The translations under genes were made by a program, and so were the position numbers. 5,840 nt of DNA from JAGLHV01 sp023132075 [NCBI: bacterium] (GTDB lineage: Bacteria; CBDUZB01; JAGLHV01): assembly GCA_023132075.1 (NCBI GenBank), contig JAGLYT010000108.1, positions 1 through 5,840 of the forward strand, in the 5' to 3' direction. The notes beneath the pieces are model-generated. The model had not been told where the DNA came from, did no database searches, and saw nothing but the letters and a program-made list of their open reading frames with translations. Below are positions 1 to 4,682 of the stretch, one piece after another. Position 1 is the first letter of the stretch. Each line of letters begins with the position of its first letter.

Positions 1-1367
1 GGTATAGGTGACGTTCTTAAATCACCTACATGGATTCCAGCTGACATCAAACCGGAAATAATTGCTCTTTTTATCATCCTGGAAGCACGATGACTATCCC
101 TGCTGGTTAAAACATAACTTCCCTCTCCTAAAAATGCACCGTATGCCGCTCCTACCCGGGCAGCAAATTCAGGCGTAATTTCAACGTTAATTAAACCGGT
201 AATACCATACGCACCAAAAAGGTCTTTAAGCCATTTCTCTCCCCAAACCAAACTGGTAGAAAGAATTGCTCCATCATCAATTATTTTGTAGGGCCAAATC
301 TTTATGTTTGCCTTAATTTCACTTTTTTTTCCAATACTACATTCATCCCCAATAACTACTCCTTCATTAACAATTGCTTTTTTTTGTAAAAGTGTCCCGT
401 ACCCCACAGTGCTTTCCTTTATTTCTACTTCCTTACCTACTTTTACCCCATCCCATAAAACACTTTTTGTAATTACTGCTCTTTCATCAATAATTACATT
501 ATTCCCAATAACAGAATCTTCTATTTCCACATTTGCCTTAATCTGACAATTTTTACCAACGATAACCTTCCCGGCCAACTTTACCGAAGAATCAATTAAG
601 CTACCTTCTCCCACCCAATTTTCCTGATTAGCAGATTTTACTCCCGAAATATTAACCAATGCCGGCTGTTTTAATACATCAAAGTGTGCCTGACGATATT
701 CATTTAAACTTCCGATATCCTTCCAGTATCCTTCAGCAATGTACCCATATAGCGATTTTTTATTCTCTAATAAAAAGGGAAATAAATCCTTACTAAAATC
801 AAATTTCCTGTTAGACGGAATATACTGTAAAACCTCCGGTTCTAATATGTATACACCGGTATTTATCGTGTCTGAAAAAACTTCACCCCAATTGGGTTTT
901 TCCAGAAATCTGGTTATCCTTCCTTTTTTATCGGTAATTACCACCCCAAAAGACAAGGGATTATTAACCCTGGTCAATACTATTGTAGCCAGGGATTTTT
1001 TTTGTCTATGAAATGCTATAGCCTTCTGAAGATTAAAATCAGTCAACACATCTCCGCTAATAACAATAAAGTTCTCTTTTAATAAATTCTCCGCATTCTT
1101 AACACTTCCTGCCGTTCCCAGATCTGTTGCGGCAAAGACATAAGACATTTTTATTCCAAAATTTTCACCATTTCCAAAATAGTTAGTAATTACTCCCGGC
1201 TGATAATAAAGAATAGATAAAACATCATTAATCTTATTCTTTTTTAAAAGCTCTACAACATGTTCCATCATAGGCTTATTCGTTATGGGAACCATAGGTT
1301 TGGGAACATTACAGGTCAAAGGACGCAATCGTGTACCAAATCCTCCCGCCATAATTACTGATTTCAT
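1..1367 (-). CDS. Sugar-phosphate nucleotidyltransferase / phosphohexomutase fusion protein, 3' part cut by window edge
   Basis: The start is ATG at 1365-1367, with AAGGAG at 1378-1383 ten bases upstream; 455 codons are visible and the frame is open to the edge. Residues 1-235 are a GT-A-fold nucleotidyltransferase: the nucleotide-binding loop GGFGTRLRP (8-16), a lysine-containing VPKPMVPI (21-28), GD with metal-ligand candidate Asp106, EKP (156-158), NTGVYILEP (169-177) and YWKDIGS (214-220). Residues about 250-360 are hexapeptide left-handed beta-helix repeats. From about 384 (FGAYGITG, then ITPEFAARVGAAYG) a phosphoglucomutase/phosphomannomutase first domain begins, including SRDSHRAS (422-429). 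The family is usually about 800-850 residues, so roughly half is missing. It is commonly annotated as mannose-1-phosphate guanylyltransferase and would make NDP-sugar in the cytoplasm for surface glycans; the exact sugar and nucleotide cannot be read from sequence. The mutase phosphoserine region lies just beyond the window. The 77-bp gap to truA allows co-transcription. Confidence 0.93.
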   Translation of the reverse strand, partial: MKSVIMAGGFGTRLRPLTCNVPKPMVPITNKPMMEHVVELLKKNKINDVLSILYYQPGVITNYFGNGENFGIKMSYVFAATDLGTAGSVKNAENLLKENFIVISGDVLTDFNLQKAIAFHRQKKSLATIVLTRVNNPLSFGVVITDKKGRITRFLEKPNWGEVFSDTINTGVYILEPEVLQYIPSNRKFDFSKDLFPFLLENKKSLYGYIAEGYWKDIGSLNEYRQAHFDVLKQPALVNISGVKSANQENWVGEGSLIDSSVKLAGKVIVGKNCQIKANVEIEDSVIGNNVIIDERAVITKSVLWDGVKVGKEVEIKESTVGYGTLLQKKAIVNEGVVIGDECSIGKKSEIKANIKIWPYKIIDDGAILSTSLVWGEKWLKDLFGAYGITGLINVEITPEFAARVGAAYGAFLGEGSYVLTSRDSHRASRMIKRAIISGLMSAGIHVGDLRTSPI

Positions 1368-1444
1368 TTTTGTTATTCTCCTTTTATTACTTTTGTTGAA
1401 TATATAAATAAACCCCATTGATTTTAAAATGATCGTTTAACTTA
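1368..1444 (-). other. 77-bp spacer between truA and the nucleotidyltransferase fusion gene
   Basis: The spacer holds the ribosome binding site of the downstream gene (AAGGAG, 1378-1383) and an AT-rich stretch. The truA stop TAG (1445-1447) is followed directly by an in-frame TAA (1442-1444), giving tandem stops. I see no stem followed by a T-run on the minus strand, so no intrinsic terminator, and no convincing -35/-10 pair. Read-through from truA is the simplest reading. Confidence 0.5.
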
Positions 1445-2203
1445 CTAATACTTAACGCGAATCAAGGTTAATCCCTTTGCCGGAGCAGTAGGACCGGCAA
1501 AATTCCTATCCCTCTTATTTAAGATATCCCTTATACCATCCGCCTGAAATTTACCCCTGCCTACTTCAACTAATGTCCCAACTATATTTCTCACCATTTT
1601 ATATAAAAAATTTGTTCCCTCTATTAAAAAAATATAATATTCACCTTTTCTTTTTATCTTAAATTTTATAATCCTGCACCTTTTGTTTTTATTTCCACTT
1701 CCTGCTGCACAAAAAGAAGAAAAATCATGCTCACCAAGAAAATATCCCGATCCTTTTTGCATTAATTTAATATCTAAAGCATATGAAACCTGCCAGATAA
1801 AACGATGATCAAATGCTGATGAAAAAAAACTATTCAAAATTTTATATTCGTATACTTTACCCCTGTTTGAATACCGGGAATGAAAATCCGAAGGAACTTC
1901 CTCTATTGCAATGATAACAATATCTACAGGTAAAAGACTATTTAAGGCTTTTTGTAAATTCTGTAACTTCATTTTTTTTTCAGTTTTAAAATTAGCTACC
2001 TGTCCTTGCGCATGAACGCCTGCATCAGTTCTGGCAGAACCAATCAAAGAAATTTTTTTGCATAAAACCTTTTCTAAGGCTTTTTCCAATATTCTCTGTA
2101 TGGTTTTAACTTTCTTTCCTTTTTGTATCTGCCAACCGGAATAATTTGTACCGTCATATTCAATAATTAATTTTATATTACGCACTTTATCTGTCTTTTT
2201 CAA
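1445..2203 (-). CDS. truA: tRNA pseudouridine(38-40) synthase TruA
   Basis: TruA isomerises uridines at positions 38, 39 and 40 in the anticodon stem-loop of many tRNAs; it is a cytoplasmic homodimer needing no cofactor. The 252-residue length is normal for bacterial TruA. Family landmarks are all present in order: IEYDGTNYSGWQ (14-25), the catalytic GSARTDAGVHAQGQVANF (55-72) with nucleophile Asp60, FHSRYSNRGKVYEY (107-120) with the conserved Tyr118, FLGEHDFSSFCAAGS (155-169), YKMVRNIVGTLVEVGRGK (201-218) and the terminal GPTAPAKGL. The longest start is TTG (2201-2203), 8 bp after the asd stop. A GTG at 2183-2185, six codons in, would give the more usual N-terminus (RNIKLIIEYDG follows directly). 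Neither has a strong Shine-Dalgarno, so translation may be coupled to asd termination. The gene lies within the asd-led run and its function is unrelated to the neighbours. Confidence 0.96.
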   Translation of the reverse strand: MKKTDKVRNIKLIIEYDGTNYSGWQIQKGKKVKTIQRILEKALEKVLCKKISLIGSARTDAGVHAQGQVANFKTEKKMKLQNLQKALNSLLPVDIVIIAIEEVPSDFHSRYSNRGKVYEYKILNSFFSSAFDHRFIWQVSYALDIKLMQKGSGYFLGEHDFSSFCAAGSGNKNKRCRIIKFKIKRKGEYYIFLIEGTNFLYKMVRNIVGTLVEVGRGKFQADGIRDILNKRDRNFAGPTAPAKGLTLIRVKY

Positions 2204-2211
2204 TTAATTTG

Positions 2212-3225
2212 TCAGACAATCCCTTTATTGATTAAACACTCTGCAATCTGAACGGCATTTAAAGCCGCCCCTTTTAATAAATTATCACTTACAATCCACA
2301 AATTAAGTCCATTCTCAACACTTGTATCCGATCGAATCCGGCCTACAAATGTTTCTTCTTTATTAGCACAATAAAGAGGTACAGGGTATTTTAATTTAGC
2401 AACATCATCCCATACTATTATTCCACAAGACTCAGCCAGAATATTCTTCACCTCTTCAGGAGAAATCTTTTTTTCCGTTTCAATATTTACCGATTCGGAA
2501 TGCCCTCTAAAAACAGGTACCCTTACACAAGTAGCCGTAACTTTGATCGACCCGTCATTCATAATCTTTTGAGTTTCTTTCACCATTTTTATCTCTTCCC
2601 TGGTATATCCGTCTTCCATAAAAAGATCAATATGGGGAATTACATTATAAGCAATTTGATAAGGAAAAACTTTATTTTCTATTTTTTTATCCGTTATATC
2701 CGCATCTTTCTGGTTCTGTAATTCCAACATTGCCTCTTTTCCCGCCCCGGATACAGCCTGATAAGTAGAAACCACAATCCTTTTTATTTTGGCAATTTGA
2801 TGAATAGGATTTAAAACTACTACCATTTGAATAGTAGAACAATTAGGATTGGCAATAATTTTTTTTTCTTTCGACAAAATATGTTCATTTACCTCCGGAA
2901 CAACCAAAGGAACATCCCTATCCATCCGCCATGCACTGGAATTGTCAATTACAAAAGAACCTTCTTTGCTTGCTATAGGAGCAAACTTTTTAGATATTTC
3001 AGAGCCGGCAGAAAATAATGCTATTTTTATCCCTTTAAAAGAATTCTCTTTTAGTTCCTCTATTTCTATTTCTTTTCCATGAAATTTTCCTGTTTTCCCT
3101 ATTGAACGTTGGGAAGCCAAAAGTTTTAATCCTGCCACGGGAAACTTTCTCTTTTCCAGCATCTTTATCATTTCCTGTCCCACTACACCGGTCGCACCCA
3201 CTACCGCAACATTATAATTTTTCAT
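2212..3225 (-). CDS. asd: Aspartate-semialdehyde dehydrogenase
   Basis: Asd catalyses NADPH-dependent reduction of 4-aspartyl phosphate to aspartate 4-semialdehyde, the branch-point step towards lysine, diaminopimelate, threonine and methionine; it is cytoplasmic. At 337 residues the protein is full length. The N-terminal Rossmann loop reads VVGATGVVGQEM (8-19). NPNCSTIQM (126-134) carries the catalytic Cys129, STYQAVSGAG (153-162) is the conserved substrate/cofactor loop, and RVPVFRGHSESV (235-246) carries the active-site His242. The C-terminal helix NLLKGAALNAVQIAE (315-329) is typical. The ATG at 3223-3225 is preceded at 8 bases by GGAAGGTG (3234-3241) and, further up, by a near-consensus promoter. 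It is probably the first gene of an asd-truA-nucleotidyltransferase unit. No aspartokinase or dihydrodipicolinate gene is in the window. Confidence 0.97.
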   Translation of the reverse strand: MKNYNVAVVGATGVVGQEMIKMLEKRKFPVAGLKLLASQRSIGKTGKFHGKEIEIEELKENSFKGIKIALFSAGSEISKKFAPIASKEGSFVIDNSSAWRMDRDVPLVVPEVNEHILSKEKKIIANPNCSTIQMVVVLNPIHQIAKIKRIVVSTYQAVSGAGKEAMLELQNQKDADITDKKIENKVFPYQIAYNVIPHIDLFMEDGYTREEIKMVKETQKIMNDGSIKVTATCVRVPVFRGHSESVNIETEKKISPEEVKNILAESCGIIVWDDVAKLKYPVPLYCANKEETFVGRIRSDTSVENGLNLWIVSDNLLKGAALNAVQIAECLINKGIV

Positions 3226-3233
3226 TTTTTATA

Positions 3234-3241
3234 CACCTTCC
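3234..3241 (-). promoter_or_regulatory. Ribosome binding site of asd
   Basis: GGAAGGTG on the minus strand, with its AAGGTG core at 3234-3239, lies 8 bases before the asd ATG. It supports that start over later Met codons. Confidence 0.8.
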
Positions 3242-3258
3242 ATTTTTATAATTGATGT

Positions 3259-3288
3259 ATTTTACAATAACTTCTTTATCGTTGTCAA
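3259..3288 (-). promoter_or_regulatory. Sigma-70-type promoter for the asd operon
   Basis: On the minus strand a perfect -35 hexamer TTGACA (3283-3288) is followed after 18 bases by TAAAAT (3259-3264), which matches the TATAAT consensus at five of six positions. The expected start of transcription is near 3252, leaving a leader of roughly 27 nucleotides that holds only the ribosome binding site. That is too short for an attenuator or riboswitch. The assignment rests on sequence match and position only. Confidence 0.75.
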
Positions 3289-3448
3289 GAAACTATTCTT
3301 TTAGTGTTCTCCCTTTACAAAAAATTGAAATATAATCTATAAAAAAGATTTTATACCTTTTTAAAATACAGCTAAAATATCGTGTAAGATATGTTCCTGT
3401 TGCCAGAACGAGGAAACAGAATTATGGAGAGAAAGATTATTTATTTTT
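3289..3448. other. Non-coding stretch between the asd promoter and the decayed small gene
   Basis: No open frame with a plausible start and family match is present. At 3382-3399 it holds one arm of the long inverted repeat described separately. A short imperfect hairpin lies at 3393-3409 (GTTCCTG, loop, CAGAAC). A weak AT-only stem at 3334-3350 (AATCT/AGATT on the minus strand) is followed by an AT-rich run, and is too weak to call a terminator. Together with the pseudogene and its upstream flank, 3226-3746 is about 520 bp without an intact gene. Confidence 0.6.
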
Positions 3449-3655
3449 TTATCTCTTTGGTTTTTCGTCCACAATTAATTGTCTTCCGGTTGCTTCCAGG
3501 GTGTTCTTTTTCTTTTTTAGTTTTTTATAGGTTGTTTCTATGAATTCAAGTTCTTTTGATGTCTTGGCTGAGTCATTTTCTAGTTATTTGACCAGGGCTT
3601 CGGTGGTTTTAAATTTGTATTCTTTGCCGGAAATTTTTGTGGTTAGTTTTACCAT
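3449..3655 (-). pseudogene. Decayed copy of the 69-residue coiled-coil gene, nonsense codon at position 24
   Basis: The frame starts at ATG 3653-3655 with AAGGAG (3662-3667) six bases upstream, and would encode 68 residues ending at TAA 3449-3451. It begins MVKLTTKISGKEYKF, identical to the copy at 4451-4660. Codon 24 is TAA (3584-3586) where the intact copy has CAA (Gln), leaving a 23-residue peptide. The rest of the frame is still open and recognisable (SAKTSKELE, then TTYKKLKKKKNTLEAT). Most other differences change the amino acid, such as E16K, P18T, K26E, D27N, A38F and I57G, which suggests relaxed selection. Start and ribosome binding site are unchanged, so loss of function looks recent. 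A sequencing error at codon 24 would not explain the other replacements. Confidence 0.85.
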
Positions 3656-3667
3656 GGGGAACTCCTT
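3454..3667 (-). repeat. Direct repeat copy A (decayed small gene plus its ribosome binding site)
   Basis: This aligns without gaps to 4459-4672 at an offset of 1005 bp. By hand alignment identity is about 89% overall and about 92% outside a mismatch cluster near the 3' end. Two long exact blocks occur, one over the central lysine-rich coding part and one over the start region. Similarity stops abruptly just upstream of the Shine-Dalgarno. Confidence 0.88.
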
Positions 3668-3746
3668 TTGTCAATATCTTCTTTTTGAAAGTCAGAAGAA
3701 TATCTTACACTATCGGTGGGAATCTTCTCATACACTCACCATTTCT

Positions 3747-4031
3747 TCAAACAAGTTTAACTTCTAATTGTTTATGTAATGCAGTCGCAAGTTTAATTAA
3801 TGTTTGAAGCGTATAACTCTTATTATGAACATTTTCTAAACGTGATATTGTCTGCTGTGTAGTATGGAGTCTTTTGGCTAATTCTCCTTGTGTTAGATTT
3901 TCCTTTTCCCTTATTTTCGCTATTTGAATTGCTAATGAAGCATATACTTCTTCTTCCTTAAATGCCTTGCGAAACTCAGGATTTTTTATATCTTTTTTTA
4001 ATCTATCTTTAAATTTTCGTACACCTTTCAT
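3747..4031 (-). CDS. higA: HigA-type antitoxin, XRE-family helix-turn-helix protein
   Basis: This 94-residue protein has an N-terminal lysine-rich segment (1-30, including KNPEFRKAF) and then a Cro/C1-type helix-turn-helix at about 33-90. LTQGELAKRL (46-55) is the first helix of the motif and TTQQTISRLEN (57-67) the recognition helix. Antitoxins of this kind bind and neutralise the partner toxin and repress their own promoter. The ATG (4029-4031) overlaps the toxin stop as ATGA, and a strong GGGGAGGTG (4042-4050) lies ten bases upstream, which would favour ample antitoxin synthesis. Toxin-before-antitoxin order is the HigBA arrangement. The symbol is by family resemblance and gene order; a solitary regulator is unlikely given the overlap. 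All parts of the fold look intact. Confidence 0.87.
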   Translation of the reverse strand: MKGVRKFKDRLKKDIKNPEFRKAFKEEEVYASLAIQIAKIREKENLTQGELAKRLHTTQQTISRLENVHNKSYTLQTLIKLATALHKQLEVKLV

Positions 4032-4387
4032 AATTTAATTTCACCTCCCCGGTATCTTTTTAAAAAATCCTCTCTTATTCGTTCTGCTTTTTCAATTTCT
4101 CCCGGAAAAATCTTGTTAGTTTTTTTTAAAAAGCCATGCGTTATAATTATTTTTTTATTAAAGAAAAAATATAAAAACCGATAGTGATTTGACCCAAATC
4201 GTATACGAAGCTCACGAATTTTGCCTTTTACAATATCAGCAAATGGTCTTGGTAAATTCGGTCCTTCTTGTTCAAGTTTCTCTAACCATTTTTCTACCTT
4301 TGCCTGTATCTTTGGTTGTAACTTGTCTAAAAAACTATCTATCTGACTTTCTCCTTTTCTGTTTTCATAAAAAAATAATTCGTACAT
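4028..4387 (-). CDS. higB: HigB/RelE-like toxin, phage Gp49-like family
   Basis: This 119-residue basic protein matches the Gp49-like/HigB branch of the RelE superfamily: a helical N-terminal part (SFLDKLQPKIQAKVEKWL, 18-35), then a beta-sheet core with GKIRELRIRFGSNHYRFLYF (55-74), then IITHGFLKKTNKIFPGEIEK (81-100) and a final helix with AERIREDF (101-108). Family members are ribosome-dependent mRNA endonucleases whose basic residues in the core and GF.KK region act in cleavage; activity here is inferred. The ATG at 4385-4387 has AGGAG (4393-4397) five bases upstream. It is the first gene of a two-gene unit with its own promoter, and its stop overlaps the antitoxin start. There is no frameshift or truncation, so the toxin is probably functional and dependent on the adjacent antitoxin. 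Confidence 0.88.
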   Translation of the reverse strand: MYELFFYENRKGESQIDSFLDKLQPKIQAKVEKWLEKLEQEGPNLPRPFADIVKGKIRELRIRFGSNHYRFLYFFFNKKIIITHGFLKKTNKIFPGEIEKAERIREDFLKRYRGGEIKL

Positions 4388-4403
4388 TTACACTCCTAAT
4401 ATA

Positions 4404-4433
4404 ATATTACACTATTTTTGGTGTATTTGTCAA
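4404..4433 (-). promoter_or_regulatory. Promoter of the higBA operon
   Basis: TTGACA (4428-4433) is followed after 18 bases by TAATAT (4404-4409). The -35 is perfect; the -10 matches four of six positions. The transcript should start near 4397, so the leader would be only about ten nucleotides and begin at or next to the Shine-Dalgarno AGGAG. Confidence 0.65.
4408..4425 (-). promoter_or_regulatory. Palindrome between the -35 and -10 of higBA, probable HigA operator
   Basis: On the minus strand TACAC and GTGTA are separated by 8 bases, between the promoter hexamers and touching the -10. This is where an autorepressing XRE antitoxin would be expected to bind. A further GTGTAA lies at 4388-4393, directly before the ATG. 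The arms are only five bases, so the assignment rests mainly on position. Confidence 0.5.
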
Positions 4434-4450
4434 GTAAAAAATTACCCTCT

Positions 4451-4660
4451 TTATTTTTCTTTTGGTTTTTCACTTGTGGTTAATTGTCTTATAGTGGCTT
4501 CCAGGGTGTTCTTTTTCTTTTTTAGTTTTTTATAGGTTGTTTCTATGGCTTCTAATTCTTTTGATGTCTTGGCCGAGTCGTCTTTTAGTTGTTTGACCAG
4601 GGCTTCAGGGGTTTCAAATTTGTATTCTTTGCCGGAAATTTTTGTGGTTAGTTTTACCAT
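4451..4660 (-). CDS. Small lysine-rich coiled-coil protein, function unknown (intact copy)
   Basis: The protein has 69 residues starting MVKLTTKISGKEYKFETP, with AAGGAG (4667-4672) six bases before the ATG. Residues 1-18 look like two short beta strands (KLTTKISGKEYKF), and about 19-60 is a charged amphipathic helix with heptad-like leucines and isoleucines, including a run of lysines (44-50, KKLKKKK). The tail is TTSEKPKEK. There is no signal peptide, membrane segment, cysteine pair or catalytic motif. I do not recognise the family. It starts 22 bp after the TPR gene stop and is probably co-transcribed with it. It could be a structural or adaptor protein, or belong to a small multicopy family. 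A ribosome-binding site, a conserved frame and a paralogue elsewhere in the window support that it is a real gene. Confidence 0.8.
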   Translation of the reverse strand: MVKLTTKISGKEYKFETPEALVKQLKDDSAKTSKELEAIETTYKKLKKKKNTLEATIRQLTTSEKPKEK

Positions 4661-4672
4661 GGGGAACTCCTT
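4459..4672 (-). repeat. Direct repeat copy B (intact small gene plus its ribosome binding site)
   Basis: This is the partner of 3454-3667 in the same orientation. The two copies flank the higBA module on both sides; recombination between them would remove the module and leave one hybrid small gene. Confidence 0.88.
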
Positions 4673-4682
4673 GGTTGTTGGA

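Larger units (their letters stand above)
3382..3710. repeat. 329-bp segment bounded by inverted repeats with 4-bp flanking direct repeats; possible mobile-element relic
   Basis: The left arm (plus strand, 3382-3399) reads GTGTAAGATATGTTCCTG; the right arm (minus strand, 3710-3693) reads GTGTAAGATATTCTTCTG. The first 11 bases are identical and 15 of 18 match. TATC lies immediately outside both ends (3378-3381 and 3711-3714), as a target-site duplication would. The segment contains the whole decayed small gene and no transposase. The arrangement resembles a miniature inverted-repeat element or an internally deleted insertion sequence. I cannot name a family, and an 11-bp match plus a 4-bp duplication could be chance or paired regulator sites. 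Confidence 0.4.

Noticed and set aside
304-1011. Two plus-strand open frames (304-546 and 739-1011)
   Set aside because: Both are antisense to the well-supported nucleotidyltransferase fusion and their translations are low-complexity with no family resemblance.
2500-3082. Plus-strand open frames opposite asd
   Set aside because: They overlap the complete asd coding sequence, lack good ribosome binding sites and encode Phe/Ile/Asn-rich sequence typical of an antisense frame.
3226-3258. Lysine riboswitch or attenuator in the asd leader
   Set aside because: The predicted leader is only about 27 nucleotides, too short for either.
3334-3350. Intrinsic terminator upstream of asd
   Set aside because: The stem is five AT-rich base pairs with no GC core; the following bases are only AT-rich and not a clear T-run.
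3584-3586. Recoding or readthrough of the TAA in the decayed small gene
   Set aside because: There is no selenocysteine, pyrrolysine or frameshift signal, the other copy has an ordinary Gln codon there, and amino-acid replacements elsewhere point to decay.
3540-3767. Plus-strand 75-codon frame across the decayed small gene
   Set aside because: It is antisense to a repeat whose homology follows the minus-strand frame, and its end runs into higA.
4189-4404. Plus-strand 71-codon frame opposite higB
   Set aside because: The minus-strand reading has clear toxin-family motifs, an overlap with higA and its own promoter.
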